This document shows positions 23,635-34,108 of a DNA stretch of 63,102 nt, one piece after another. Below the pieces are notes generated by a model. The model was not told where the DNA came from, searched no databases, and saw only the letters and a program-made list of their open reading frames with translations. Source of the DNA: a virus. The translations under genes were made by a program, and so were the position numbers. The stretch is taken from IMG/VR virus record IMGVR_UViG_3300031952_000016, positions 1 to 63,102 of that record. One strand, 5' to 3'. Every line of letters begins with the position of its first letter. Position 1 is the first letter of the stretch.

Positions 23635-26600
23635 TTATAATTCAGTTGGTAAACAAACTCGTATAGCATCCCATCCTGTACCTACACTGCCTGTTATTCT
23701 TATATTAACTTCATTAGATGCTATATAATCTGCAGCACTATATATCCACCAAATTCTTTGTTGGTAATCAGTTGTAAGAGGTAAGGTCGTTATTCCTGTA
23801 GCAGCTGTAAATTGAGTCATTCTAGTTGGAACAGTTCCTTTATCGGTCCCTATAAATTGGTCTGTTGCATTAGCTTGCAATACAGTAGGAACAACATCGG
23901 AAGGTCTAGTTCCGTAGTCATTATCAAAAGGACCTGAATTATTAGCAGCGGTCATACTACTTGTTGATTTCTTGATATACGAAGTACCTACCTTATGTAT
24001 TATCTCTAACTTATCAGGCACTGCAGCAGGTTTGAAATCAAATATAATAACACCTCCTGAAGGATTGTCTAAAATAACAGTAAGGTCATATATACCTGTT
24101 TCTCCTTCAGTTTCAACAGGCACGCCACAAGGCACTCCACAAGTAGGACAATTTTGTTTAGGTAGTAATACTCCATCTACAAGTTGTCTTACAATACCTC
24201 CTAATGAATAGAATCCATTTGCTGCAAATACAGTTAAATCGCTATTAGTAAATATTGATGTAGCCGTAGCGAACGGAGCGTTTAAATAGTAATTATCATC
24301 CGTACAATCACAACAAGCATCTTCTTTACTTGTAAGTGCGTAACATAATTCAGTAAAAAGAGACGTTCTTAAATCCCATAATAAATAAAGATATTCTCCA
24401 TCTACAACATCAGGAGTTATAAAGCTTGAGTAATACAAAGGAGAGCTACCTAAAATTGGAGTAGCTGTTATTGATTCATTGATTAAATCTTGAATCTCAA
24501 TACTATTGTTTTCATATAAAACAGAGCTTCTAAGGTATCTAAATTTATTTTTCTCAGGATTAAATACAAAGTCATCAGGGTTTATTCTGTTTGTAGACAA
24601 TATCATCGTGCTTCCTGCAGGAGGATAAGCTCCTTGACCTGCAAATCCTGAAGAAATATTGTACCTAGACACTAATGGAGTTTCTGTTCCACTATCGAAT
24701 AAAACAAGATTAGATAATAATGGACCTATAAAATTATCATTAGTATATCTATACTGAGTATGTATTGTTTTCCCTGAATCTGCGTTATCTGTTAAGACAA
24801 CTTCCACAATTTTTACCTCTTCAGAAATAGGACAATCAGATGTTACAGAAACAACCATATCTCCTTTATATGTTATTGTTATTTCTGCAGTACTAACAGA
24901 TATATTATTTTTGTTAAAAGATATAGTTCCATTTGAAGCAGTTTCTATAGAATCTACAACTACTCCATTATAGTTTACGCTTATCTGTATAGAGGCTCCT
25001 TCTTGAATACTTGTAAATACCCAATTTATATCTGAAATTCCTACAATAGCTCCTAAATTAACGCAGTATATCTCTTGTTTTTCTTCTATCAAGTCTTCTG
25101 ATGATAAAGTAAATGTTTGACTAATACCACATCCTATACATTGAGGGGTTGATGGTAATGGTTGGTCATTCATAGATAGTACATACTCGTTCATATAAGG
25201 GTCGTAACCTCCTAGTTTTTGATAATTGAACGAAGAGTTAAATTCATCTCTAAACCAAGTTCTCATATTTTGATTAGAGATAGCTACCAATTCTTCATTC
25301 TGAGTATCTCCTCCTTTTAATTGGAGAACAACTCCACGTTTTACATCTGTAAAGAACCTATCAAATCCCCATTGAACATAACTTTCAGGATTGAAACTAA
25401 TACCATACTTTTCAGTACGTGCTATTTGCGTTCCTAAGACCTCAGGAGTGGCTGTAATTATACCTCCGGCACTTGCATCAGACAATAAATTTTTCTCCGC
25501 TAAAACGTAAGATATTTTATCTTCTTGTAAAACCAACACATCTGTATTTCTTGCATCTAAAAGTTGTATCTCTCCGAATGAAGACTCGCATTTTTTAAAG
25601 TTTAATAGTCCTGAGTTAAATTGGTTTAATCTATTAATATTTGATTCATTATTATAAACTCCACTATATGTTATATCTGACATTCTGTGAGCTTTTTTAT
25701 AATCTTGAGCTGAAACAGTAGTTACTCTTTCTCCTAGATTGAAACTTCTTCCAACTATTGAGTCTCTAATTTTATAGCTTTCTGCTCCGTTACCAAAAGC
25801 AAAGCAGTTAAAAAATTCAGTATCTACAACACCGTTTATCCCTGCGCTTATATCTTGATTCGTAACATTACCTAAGTGGTTTCCATCTTCATCAATAGCG
25901 AACGACAATTCATTTTCAAAGAAAATATCAGGTAAAGCATCTTGAGGTTCTGTCTCAAAAATAATTGTATTTAAAGCTCTTAGTATCTGAATAGTAACAT
26001 TTAAACGATACTCTCTACGGCTAGGTCTTGAGAATCCTCTACACGCTTTACCTATTGTCAACTGAAGTATTGTTTCGTTTGTTATATCGTCAGTATAAAA
26101 CTGAAGATATTGTGGACCAAAACTCTCTATATCTAGTATTCCTTTTGTAGGAATATATACCAAACTAGTTACATCATCCTTTGGCGTTCCTGTACTTAAT
26201 AAAGCACCTATGTTATCGCCATTCCACCAATCTTCAAAACTATCATAATCAGCAGAAGATTGAATCTCTCTTTGAAATAAATACCCTAGAGGGTCGCATT
26301 TTCTTCCTGAAAAACCTGCTCTATTCCAATTAAAATCTAAAGTGATTATACTTCCTGCAGGAATTGAGTAGTCTTTATACTCCCAAAAAGGGTGTAAATC
26401 GTCAAAACCTGCTCCTTTAAATTCATTAACGCCATACTTCATCATTCCGTAATTACCATCAAAAGTATAATCGTATTCGGCTCCAAGATTTACAAAAGCA
26501 TCAGGAGCTACAACTGCTAAAAAACTATTTGGGTTTATCTTAACGTATAGACCTGCAGGAGGAGTTATATCTCCAATAACAGTAATATCTCCTGATGCTT

Positions 26601-28698
26601 TTGCTTCTTTTGCTAAGATAGTTGCATAAGCACAATTTTGTCTAGGACCACCTGTATCTGCTTTAACAATTAACCTATCTCCTGTTTCTACTTTTCTAAT
26701 ATTTTCTCCTTCTAAATAAAACCAATTCTCGTTGGTTTCAGAATCTGTAAAAAATAAATTACAGTAGATTGTTTCGTAATTCTCTTCATCAGGTTTGATG
26801 ACAAACTTATATCTCTTTGCAAATTTAGGAGCCACTTGGCTAAAAGGTATAGTTACTCTAATACCGTTTTTAGTATCAGAATCATCGCACGAAGTAAATA
26901 CTGCATTGTTTTGACTTACCAAAGCGGTTGTAGACCTATTAAATTCATCCATATAAACAATGCCTATCTCATAACCTCTATTACTGTGTAGGCTTTTTGG
27001 ATTTCCTATTTCTTGAAAAACAGCACTAGAAAAAAGAACTTTGTAATACTCATATATAGTTACCGTAGGAGTTACAATGTCATCTACATATTTTGCTGCA
27101 CATAATTGTAATCCTATTTCAGTACTTGCCGGAGTAGTAACAATTCTTATTGGTTGATTAATTGCATCTATACCACTTTCTACTTTTATTAATAAATCTA
27201 AGGCACTAGGAATATTACAATTTACTCTGTCAGTAAAAGTAATCCCATCGCAAGCAGTAGCCATAGGCTCTATATTTGTAACACTTCCAACAACATCTTG
27301 AAATTCTACGCTAGTGGCTAGTTCATAAACAGAAGAGTAATTTCTATTTAAAAAGAAATCAAATGTAACTTGTGTGTCTCCTGTTTCTTGTGTAGGCTCA
27401 GGAGTTCCTGAAAATCTATCGTGAGTAAAAGTAAAATCTAAATTAATAAAAGCACCCTTTACAAGGTTTAATCCTACTAAATCAATATACACTATAGAAT
27501 CAGGTATAGTTAATGCTGTATCTATAGTGTAGTTTCCACTTCCTGTTCTATCAGTAACTGCGGATTCTCCTATATCTTCTGATATTATTTCAGGTCTATA
27601 TTCAATTTTTGTAGCATATCCAAATTTATCAATTAAATCATACCCTTCTACATAGTTCCCGTACATTAATCTATTACCCATAATCGTTTGAGCTTTAGCT
27701 ATTAATGGTACGTTATCGTATAATCTCAATATCTCAGCCTCAGTTAATATAGTAAAAATCTTACTGTTGTTAAATGAAAAACTTTGTATGCTGTTATCAG
27801 AAAAGCCTGCTTCTTTCTTATCTATTTTTTGTATGACTTTTATTATATTATTGTTTGCTTGCTTAAAAAGTAAGTCAATTCCTACAACAAGAGGTCCTCC
27901 TGTATTGTATTTAACAATAGCTGCGTTGAAAAAATTACTCATCCCTTCATTTAGCATACTATTTACGCTAAACTGAAATGAATTAGGAGCAAACGCAGGT
28001 GCTGACCATTGTGATGTAGCTGAATACTCTCCATCTTCATATTTATATCTATAAGCAAAACATATAAATCTAGTATCTAAGTAATTCTCTTGACCACTCG
28101 TGGTTATAGGAGTTACTTCAGGAGACTCTGTAGGCGGTTTCTTTATAACGAGAATTGCTTCAGGATTTAATACGTCAATATCTCCAACAGGATTAGGATA
28201 ATTTTTATCTATGTTTATAAAACGAGGAGGATTATAATTATCAGTCCAAAACAAAAGATTATCAATTAAATTGATTCCTGTAATAAGATAAGAAGGATTA
28301 AAATTTAATGTAGTATCTACTCCATCTCCATTATCTATACTGATAACGTGATACGTTAGTATATCTGTAAGCACGTTGTAAGACACAACTAAATCAAGTT
28401 TCCCTGTGTCTCCAACAGTAAATTCAGGGTCGTGAACAAACCAATATACTGTTTCGTTAGCACTATCTTCAACAGCACCAATGCATCTTGCATTTATACT
28501 TAATGGAGTTCCATCTAAATAGGTCAATATGGTTAATGATGAATTTCCTTTAGTGTTAGTAATAACGCCTACTTCTGATTTTTCAGTAGACCCCATTCTA
28601 ATATTCATAGCATCGACATATTCTCCATCAGGAAGTAGTCGTTGGTCTACGACTTTGTTCATTCTTCCTGCTATAAAATTCCTTGTTACTTTTGCCAT
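23635..28698 (-). CDS. Tail hub/stabilisation (muzzle-like) protein
   Basis: The 1687-residue protein opens with NFIAGRMNKVVDQRLLPDG and EYVDAMNIRMGS, the N-terminal block typical of crAss-like phage stabilisation proteins, which are compared to P22 gp10. Most of the rest is beta-rich, with a cysteine-rich stretch near residues 1450-1530 (CCDCTDD, CPTCGVPCG). It follows the two ring protein genes, as in short-tailed Bacteroidota phages, and would close the tail tube. Length is large for the family, so extra receptor-facing domains are likely. Confidence 0.7.
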   Translation of the reverse strand: MAKVTRNFIAGRMNKVVDQRLLPDGEYVDAMNIRMGSTEKSEVGVITNTKGNSSLTILTYLDGTPLSINARCIGAVEDSANETVYWFVHDPEFTVGDTGKLDLVVSYNVLTDILTYHVISIDNGDGVDTTLNFNPSYLITGINLIDNLLFWTDNYNPPRFINIDKNYPNPVGDIDVLNPEAILVIKKPPTESPEVTPITTSGQENYLDTRFICFAYRYKYEDGEYSATSQWSAPAFAPNSFQFSVNSMLNEGMSNFFNAAIVKYNTGGPLVVGIDLLFKQANNNIIKVIQKIDKKEAGFSDNSIQSFSFNNSKIFTILTEAEILRLYDNVPLIAKAQTIMGNRLMYGNYVEGYDLIDKFGYATKIEYRPEIISEDIGESAVTDRTGSGNYTIDTALTIPDSIVYIDLVGLNLVKGAFINLDFTFTHDRFSGTPEPTQETGDTQVTFDFFLNRNYSSVYELATSVEFQDVVGSVTNIEPMATACDGITFTDRVNCNIPSALDLLIKVESGIDAINQPIRIVTTPASTEIGLQLCAAKYVDDIVTPTVTIYEYYKVLFSSAVFQEIGNPKSLHSNRGYEIGIVYMDEFNRSTTALVSQNNAVFTSCDDSDTKNGIRVTIPFSQVAPKFAKRYKFVIKPDEENYETIYCNLFFTDSETNENWFYLEGENIRKVETGDRLIVKADTGGPRQNCAYATILAKEAKASGDITVIGDITPPAGLYVKINPNSFLAVVAPDAFVNLGAEYDYTFDGNYGMMKYGVNEFKGAGFDDLHPFWEYKDYSIPAGSIITLDFNWNRAGFSGRKCDPLGYLFQREIQSSADYDSFEDWWNGDNIGALLSTGTPKDDVTSLVYIPTKGILDIESFGPQYLQFYTDDITNETILQLTIGKACRGFSRPSRREYRLNVTIQILRALNTIIFETEPQDALPDIFFENELSFAIDEDGNHLGNVTNQDISAGINGVVDTEFFNCFAFGNGAESYKIRDSIVGRSFNLGERVTTVSAQDYKKAHRMSDITYSGVYNNESNINRLNQFNSGLLNFKKCESSFGEIQLLDARNTDVLVLQEDKISYVLAEKNLLSDASAGGIITATPEVLGTQIARTEKYGISFNPESYVQWGFDRFFTDVKRGVVLQLKGGDTQNEELVAISNQNMRTWFRDEFNSSFNYQKLGGYDPYMNEYVLSMNDQPLPSTPQCIGCGISQTFTLSSEDLIEEKQEIYCVNLGAIVGISDINWVFTSIQEGASIQISVNYNGVVVDSIETASNGTISFNKNNISVSTAEITITYKGDMVVSVTSDCPISEEVKIVEVVLTDNADSGKTIHTQYRYTNDNFIGPLLSNLVLFDSGTETPLVSRYNISSGFAGQGAYPPAGSTMILSTNRINPDDFVFNPEKNKFRYLRSSVLYENNSIEIQDLINESITATPILGSSPLYYSSFITPDVVDGEYLYLLWDLRTSLFTELCYALTSKEDACCDCTDDNYYLNAPFATATSIFTNSDLTVFAANGFYSLGGIVRQLVDGVLLPKQNCPTCGVPCGVPVETEGETGIYDLTVILDNPSGGVIIFDFKPAAVPDKLEIIHKVGTSYIKKSTSSMTAANNSGPFDNDYGTRPSDVVPTVLQANATDQFIGTDKGTVPTRMTQFTAATGITTLPLTTDYQQRIWWIYSAADYIASNEVNIRITGSVGTGWDAIRVCLPTEL

Positions 28699-28699
28699 A

Positions 28700-29623
28700 T
28701 TACTTAATTACTTTGTCCATACCTCTTAAATTCATTAAGAGTCTTCCCGGATGAAGGTTGCTAATTCTTATTCTTGCATTTCTTAATAATGCAGCTCTTT
28801 TCTTACGACAACGATTAATAACATACTCCTGAACATTAAACTTAGAACTTAATATTTCATATTCAATTGCTGCATAGATATATGCTTCAAACATTTTATT
28901 TACAGTAATCAAAGAATTATCTCCACCCTCCATACCATCAGATACATACTCAAGGATACAAAGTTCTCCTGCCATACTTGAATCAAAATTTATAACCCCT
29001 GCTTTTTTATCAATTTTAAAAGTAGGATTAAAATTCGCAGTTTCGGTATTCAAGCCAAACTTTGCCCCAATATTATAATCAAAATACCACATCCCATCAA
29101 AGTTATATCCTTCTTGACCGTGAAATTGATGACCTTGATTCAAGTAAATGCTTTTCTTCATTTTATGGAGTCTATCGTAGTCAATATCAGAGTATTGAGG
29201 TCTAAGGATATTCCCATTTTGGTCAAATAAAATATTCCCCTGTTGGTCTTGTAGGTATGCGTTAGATGACATTATTTGAATATTTTCAGTCAAAGGTCTT
29301 AAATATCCATCTTTGTATAAAGAGATACGAACCCAATTCACAAAATCTGATGGAAGTACATATCTCAAAGAATCAGCTACGCTTAGTTCTAATATTTTAA
29401 TTTCTTTAAAAGCATCGTAATTAAGCTCTTGTATCGCTCTCTTTGCGTGAAAGATTACTTTATATCGCTCCTCATTATTTATTAATGAATGATTCCCTGC
29501 ATACATCAGTAAGAAATTATTAACTACATCGTCTAAGCTAATGTATTGATAAGAGCCCCAATTTGTATCTTGAGGAGCATTCCCGCTATTGTCGTAATAT
29601 TGATATTGTGATATATATGCCAT
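28700..29623 (-). CDS. Ring/tail-tube protein 2 (crAss-like)
   Basis: The 307-residue product contains NNEERYKVIFHAKRAIQELN and ILELSVADSLRYVLPSDFVN, blocks I associate with crAss-like tail tubular/ring proteins. The C-terminal segment is basic (RCRKKRAALLRNARIR). It should form part of the collar between portal and hub. Order and spacing (1 base from the hub gene) match podovirus neck modules. Confidence 0.7.
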   Translation of the reverse strand: MAYISQYQYYDNSGNAPQDTNWGSYQYISLDDVVNNFLLMYAGNHSLINNEERYKVIFHAKRAIQELNYDAFKEIKILELSVADSLRYVLPSDFVNWVRISLYKDGYLRPLTENIQIMSSNAYLQDQQGNILFDQNGNILRPQYSDIDYDRLHKMKKSIYLNQGHQFHGQEGYNFDGMWYFDYNIGAKFGLNTETANFNPTFKIDKKAGVINFDSSMAGELCILEYVSDGMEGGDNSLITVNKMFEAYIYAAIEYEILSSKFNVQEYVINRCRKKRAALLRNARIRISNLHPGRLLMNLRGMDKVIK

Positions 29624-29634
29624 TTGTTTTTATT

Positions 29635-30585
29635 TTATTGTTGCATACTAAATGTAGGCTGTTCGTGTTGTTGTTGCGCCATACCAAACTGTGTAACTTC
29701 CATTTCACGAATAGTGATACCACAATACTCAAGTATCTTTGTTACTAACTTGTAGCCATCTTCAAGAGGAAGCTCAAAATCTTGATAATCAGATTGTGAT
29801 TGGTCAAATGCTGGCTCTCCACTAAATAAAGTTACATAAGTCCATTTCGGAACTTTAGGGTGTCTAAAATACACTGCTTCAACTTGACCTAATGTGTTAA
29901 TGGTATTTGGATATATCTTAATATTTTGACCTTGTAATGTGTATGAGGGATATAAGTCAGAAGGAGTAGTTAATAATGAAGAATTAAGCATCGTTATTTT
30001 TCCAACACTTACTTTGTCTGCTTCTTTAGACTTATTAGAATATATTTCATAATCATTATTTGAGGTAAGAAATATATTTTTATCTAACAATACTGCTGTT
30101 TGAGACAAGACGCTTATAATTGTAGCTACTTTTCCTGTTTCATTATTAATAACTATATATCCTGTAGTTATTCCTTCTGTTATAAAAGCAGCTACAACAT
30201 CAACAAGTTGATTTGCCGCTACAGATGTATTGGCATTTGAAGTTACAAACTCGGTATGACATAATATTTTCAGTATATAATAAGCATCATTTCCAACGGT
30301 AGTAACAGTAGGAGCTGAAAATATATTTCCTCCTAAGTGCGTTAAAAAATCTGTCATTAAAAAAGTTTCTAATGTCTCAGCTATTGGACTCTCAATATCA
30401 GCGTAATCAGTACCCGAACCTCGTTGATTTTCAGCGTTTATAGTTTTATTATAACTGCTATAATACTCTTCATAGATTTCCATCTGTGCATTTGCAGCAA
30501 ACAAATTAAAGTCTGATGGAGAGATATATCCATAATTATTCTTATTCAATATGGACAATACTGCATTTCTAACTTCGTTTATCAT
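29635..30585 (-). CDS. Ring/tail-tube protein 1 (crAss-like)
   Basis: I start at the ATG at 30585, giving MINEVRNAVLSILNKNNYG and YISPSDFNLFAANAQ, the N-terminal signature of crAss-like ring proteins. The in-frame ATG at 30621 would read through the promoter-like element. The product is 316 residues and ends in a Q-rich tail (MAQQQHEQPTFSMQQ). Its own promoter-like element and an upstream terminator (30610-30638) suggest separate dosing from the capsid genes. Confidence 0.7.
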   Translation of the reverse strand: MINEVRNAVLSILNKNNYGYISPSDFNLFAANAQMEIYEEYYSSYNKTINAENQRGSGTDYADIESPIAETLETFLMTDFLTHLGGNIFSAPTVTTVGNDAYYILKILCHTEFVTSNANTSVAANQLVDVVAAFITEGITTGYIVINNETGKVATIISVLSQTAVLLDKNIFLTSNNDYEIYSNKSKEADKVSVGKITMLNSSLLTTPSDLYPSYTLQGQNIKIYPNTINTLGQVEAVYFRHPKVPKWTYVTLFSGEPAFDQSQSDYQDFELPLEDGYKLVTKILEYCGITIREMEVTQFGMAQQQHEQPTFSMQQ

Positions 30586-30599
30586 CTTAAATGTTTTTA

Positions 30600-30607
30600 C
30601 AAATATA
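30600..30607 (-). promoter_or_regulatory. Candidate -7 element TATATTTG before the ring gene
   Basis: Minus-strand TATATTTG matches TAnnTTTG and lies just downstream of the terminator at 30610-30638. Transcription would restart here for the ring, hub and internal protein genes. Confidence 0.45.
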
Positions 30608-30609
30608 CA

Positions 30610-30638
30610 TAAAAAAAGCACAGAATTATTTCTGTGCT
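30610..30638 (-). terminator. Intrinsic terminator, minus strand
   Basis: AGCACAGAA (30617-30625) pairs with TTCTGTGCT (30630-30638) over a 4-base loop. On the minus strand it is followed by seven T bases. It ends the transcript that covers the capsid-region gene at 30667-31410. Confidence 0.8.
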
Positions 30639-30666
30639 AATTTTGAACTAATCCAAATGTGATTGA

Positions 30667-31410
30667 TTATTGCGGAATATTTGCCTCTAACATTTTGAGA
30701 GAATCTATACCTTCATCACTTGATAAAAATGACGCTGCCATATCGTAAGGGTCTTCCCCATAAGGTATAGACATCATTTTCTTTTTATTGGTCGGAGTGC
30801 TAAACCAAATCTCTTTATCGTTATTACGTAATGCTAATAATTTTTCTGCAAAGAATACACGAATCTTATCCTGAAATTGTAACTCAGGGTCATTCAATGT
30901 AGCCAAGAATCCTCTTGGGTCATTTTTAGCAAACACTAATATATCTCGTTTTAATTCTGCTGTAGAGATTATTGAAGGGTCCTTGCCAAACATTACTCTT
31001 GTAAGAGTTTCAAGTTGCTCAAGGCTTAATTTTCTTGCCTCAACTAATGCATCGATTTCAAGGTCTAAATATTCTACTTCAGATACTGCATCTTTCTCGT
31101 CATCTACTTCTACGAAAACTCTTCCGTTTAAAGGATGATAATGCAAGAAGGCTTGTAGTGCAGGGTTCTCTCTTGGAACTCTTAAAAAGCCATCTTCAAA
31201 CATAATTGGCTCAATGACTACATTCCCATCTTGTTCATCCTCGAAAGGAGACTTTTGGTTTATTGCATATCTAAGAGCTCTATTTTCATTCTTTTTTTCA
31301 TCATACCACATTAGTGGGAATCTTGGATGATTTCTTGATGCTAAACTATAGGAAAGAGGACTGCCTATTTTTAATTTGTAAACTTTGTTTACTGAAACTA
31401 CTGTTGCCAT
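30667..31410 (-). CDS. Head-associated structural protein (crAss-like position)
   Basis: A 247-residue soluble protein (MATVVSVNKVYKLKIG), with YAINQKSPFEDEQDGN and a long acidic helical middle. It directly follows the major capsid gene and is flanked by terminators on both sides. The place corresponds to a conserved head gene between capsid and ring proteins in crAss-like phages. The exact role, such as head completion, is not shown by motif. Confidence 0.55.
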   Translation of the reverse strand: MATVVSVNKVYKLKIGSPLSYSLASRNHPRFPLMWYDEKKNENRALRYAINQKSPFEDEQDGNVVIEPIMFEDGFLRVPRENPALQAFLHYHPLNGRVFVEVDDEKDAVSEVEYLDLEIDALVEARKLSLEQLETLTRVMFGKDPSIISTAELKRDILVFAKNDPRGFLATLNDPELQFQDKIRVFFAEKLLALRNNDKEIWFSTPTNKKKMMSIPYGEDPYDMAASFLSSDEGIDSLKMLEANIPQ

Positions 31411-31440
31411 TTTTAATAATGATTTAATTTGATTAAATAT

Positions 31441-31479
31441 TTTTTTAAAAAATACAGAGCCCCACTAATGAGGCTCTGT
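31441..31479 (-). terminator. Intrinsic terminator after the major capsid gene
   Basis: ACAGAGCC (31454-31461) pairs with GGCTCTGT (31472-31479). On the minus strand the stem is followed by ATTTTTT. It would limit readthrough beyond the abundant capsid message. Confidence 0.8.
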
Positions 31480-31494
31480 TATTTAAACTATATA

Positions 31495-32934
31495 CTATCC
31501 GAAACGGAATAATACGAAGTTGTTTGCACCTAAAGTACATACACATCTCTCAGACAAGAAGTTAACCTCCATTGCATCCAAGTCGCTTGTGGCAGCACCA
31601 CCGGCAGAACCTGTAATCCAAGTTTTGTAACGTCTATCTTCAGCTTCAGAAGCACGGTAACGAACGTGCAAGAATGGTCTCTTAGCGTTTTTACCCATAA
31701 TTTGGTCATACACTGAAGTAGAACCTGCAGGAACTAAAAGACCTGTGATTGTACCTGTTGCTGTAGCAGCAGTAGTATTCAATCCACCTCTCATAGTTGG
31801 GTCGTTTAGGTATTTCCAATCAGACTTGTAAAAATCATAACCTCTACGGAATCCTGTGAATCCTAAGTTCAAAGCCATATCAGTATCGTTATCGAACAAT
31901 CCATAAGAAGCTGCAGCTGCAGGAGATGCTCCGTTGAAACCGTTCAATGTTGCTAACATATTGTCGATGTCAAAAGACAATCCACGGTTAACAAATATTA
32001 CGTTCTCTTCGATAGCTCCTTGTTTGTCCAAACGAGAAACAATAGAATCCCAATCAGTTAATGAAGTTGGTGTACCACCACCCCATACATTTCCTCTGTT
32101 GTTAACAACATAGAAGATACCTTCTGACCCTGCTGAGCCTGCAACTCCTGCAGAACCTAATGCAGATATTGCTCCCGAACCTACTTCAGCAGGAACAGTT
32201 TCAATCATTGCAGTTTCTAAGTAATCCTCGAAACGCAAACGAGTTTCGTGCTCTGATTTCAAATACCACAAGTATCCTGTAGCACCGTTCTCAGTAGTAA
32301 CCTCAACCCATCCGATTTGAGCCATATCAGACCCATTAACAGCATATTTATCTTTAATGATAATAGGCTTGTTGCTGTAGATTTCATCTTCAGCTTCCAA
32401 AGAACCAACCATTCCATTAGTTCCTTTTTTGAACTCAGAACCGTAAATAAATACAGTACAAGCAGTAGACACAGCAAAAGCTTGACCACCTGCCTCATAG
32501 TAAGCTACTGTAAAAGTAGTTGCTGAAGGAACAGCAGTAACAACTGCTTTGTTGAAAACTCCTGAAGAGTTGTTTTGAATCATAACAGTTTGACCAACTC
32601 TAATAGCGATGTAAGTAACACCTGAATCAGCTACTGTAAAAGTTGCTGTATCAGCAGCAAGAGCTGCAGCTGAAGTACAGTTAGTGTACTTAATGTGAAG
32701 ACGACCTTGTTCTGCCCATTTGATTTGGTCAGAGTTAGAAGGCATCTCAGCGCCTACCATTCTTAAGAATGATGCGATGGTTCTATTACCATATCTTTCA
32801 AACTCTTTTTCGTAAGTATCAGGAAGATACTGATTCAAAAAGTTAAAGTTGGTAATATAGTTTGTTGATAACGCTACTTGCTCCGCTGCCGGTTGTAATG
32901 CAAAAGTAGGGTTGTTTAATAAAGCACTTGCCAT
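31495..32934 (-). CDS. Major capsid protein (crAss-like)
   Basis: The 479-residue product includes FERYGNRTIASFLRMVGAEM and PSNSDQIKWAEQGRLHIKY, the block most conserved in crAss-like major capsid proteins of HK97 fold. An inserted beta domain (about residues 88-165, VADSGVTYIAIRVGQTV) follows, then the spine-helix and P-domain region. It lies downstream of the scaffold gene and ends in TAG. Codon choice is richer in GC third positions than in its neighbours, as expected for a highly expressed gene. Confidence 0.85.
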   Translation of the reverse strand: MASALLNNPTFALQPAAEQVALSTNYITNFNFLNQYLPDTYEKEFERYGNRTIASFLRMVGAEMPSNSDQIKWAEQGRLHIKYTNCTSAAALAADTATFTVADSGVTYIAIRVGQTVMIQNNSSGVFNKAVVTAVPSATTFTVAYYEAGGQAFAVSTACTVFIYGSEFKKGTNGMVGSLEAEDEIYSNKPIIIKDKYAVNGSDMAQIGWVEVTTENGATGYLWYLKSEHETRLRFEDYLETAMIETVPAEVGSGAISALGSAGVAGSAGSEGIFYVVNNRGNVWGGGTPTSLTDWDSIVSRLDKQGAIEENVIFVNRGLSFDIDNMLATLNGFNGASPAAAASYGLFDNDTDMALNLGFTGFRRGYDFYKSDWKYLNDPTMRGGLNTTAATATGTITGLLVPAGSTSVYDQIMGKNAKRPFLHVRYRASEAEDRRYKTWITGSAGGAATSDLDAMEVNFLSERCVCTLGANNFVLFRFG

Positions 32935-32952
32935 TTTTTTTTAATTTAAAAT

Positions 32953-34059
32953 TTATACTCTTTTTATACTACGGATTTTTAGGCTTTTACCGGAATCAGG
33001 ATTTACCGCTTTTACCTGCATTCCTCCTGTTGTTTTTGTAACTTCAGGTGCTCTATTGGCAGACATTTGAATATTCTTAATGCCTTTCATAGTAACATCT
33101 GTAGCATCTGCTTGCCCTTGTTCGTAAAAGAACCTTGCAAACTTCTCAGGATTCATAGCTACTGCTAATGACCTATGATAACCTGCCGCATCCTTAACTA
33201 AGCCTTGCTCATCTAAAAACTTGTTTATAAAGTTTGCAGGTGTAGATTGTGCTTTTTTAAGTTCATTAGCATCTCCGGGATTGAAAGTGATTCGTTTGTC
33301 GTTAACATTGAACTCAAAACCTTTGAACTCTCCGTTAAACACTTCATCAGACTTTTGGTTAAACCAATTTCTTTTTCTTTCGTTCTCTTCTTCAATAGTC
33401 TTCGCTTGCTTGGTATATTGCTTATAGCTTTCGTAAGTCTCTTTCTCATCATCAGAAACAAATGCCGCACTTGACTCAAGTGGCACTTTGTATTGTTCTT
33501 TTTGATTATTAAAAAACTTTCTTGCCTCAGCAACTGCCTTTTTAGTTGTAATCTTAACTCTCTTAATGTGAGATTCATCATCAATATCTTCGTCATATCG
33601 ATAGTCATCCATTAAAGAATCAATGTCGTCAGCATCAAGTCCTTCTTGAGTTGCTGCCAAATAATTTTTAAGTAAACTCTCAGAGTCCATAGAATCAAAG
33701 TCTTTTTTAAGACTTAAGAAATCCTCAAAACCTCTTCCTGTTTCTTTTTTGTATTTCATATAAGCAGCAACATCTTCAGGCAAAGCCTCAGACTCTACTC
33801 TTTGAGCTGTTAATTCATCTAATGAATTAATCTGCTTATTGTATCTTTTCCCAATATATGAAAGAACTTGCTCTTCGCTTAATTCAGCAGGGACCTCTAT
33901 TTCAGGAGTTTCTACCTCAGGAACCTCTATCTTTGCTACTTCTTGTCCGGGGATTCTTACGTTTTCAAACTGTTGCTCGTGTCTTTCAAGTAACTCTTGT
34001 TCAACTTGAGCAGTTCCCTTTTCTTCTGTACCGTCTAATAATCTAACTTTTAATTCCAT
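32953..34059 (-). CDS. Capsid scaffold protein
   Basis: A 368-residue highly charged, mostly helical protein with an acidic, repetitive N-terminal part (EVPEVETPEIEVPAELSEEQ). The C-terminal third is basic, with QVKAVNPDSGKSLKIRSIKR near the end. This composition, and the position just upstream of the major capsid gene and after the portal, fits a scaffold. No protease gene is seen nearby. Confidence 0.65.
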   Translation of the reverse strand: MELKVRLLDGTEEKGTAQVEQELLERHEQQFENVRIPGQEVAKIEVPEVETPEIEVPAELSEEQVLSYIGKRYNKQINSLDELTAQRVESEALPEDVAAYMKYKKETGRGFEDFLSLKKDFDSMDSESLLKNYLAATQEGLDADDIDSLMDDYRYDEDIDDESHIKRVKITTKKAVAEARKFFNNQKEQYKVPLESSAAFVSDDEKETYESYKQYTKQAKTIEEENERKRNWFNQKSDEVFNGEFKGFEFNVNDKRITFNPGDANELKKAQSTPANFINKFLDEQGLVKDAAGYHRSLAVAMNPEKFARFFYEQGQADATDVTMKGIKNIQMSANRAPEVTKTTGGMQVKAVNPDSGKSLKIRSIKRV

Positions 34060-34081
34060 TTTAATTTGATTTAATTTTTTA

Positions 34082-34089
34082 CAAATCTA
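34082..34089 (-). promoter_or_regulatory. Candidate -7 element TAGATTTG before scaffold and capsid
   Basis: Minus-strand TAGATTTG fits TAnnTTTG and lies 22 bases upstream of the scaffold ATG in the only sizeable gap of the head module. It could boost scaffold and capsid expression together with the terminator after the capsid gene. Confidence 0.45.
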
Positions 34090-34108
34090 TACAATTTTTC
34101 TGACATTT

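Noticed and set aside
31495-32934. TAG stop recoding as in some crAss-like phages
   Set aside because: TAG ends the major capsid gene and several other genes at natural ends, so a standard code fits.
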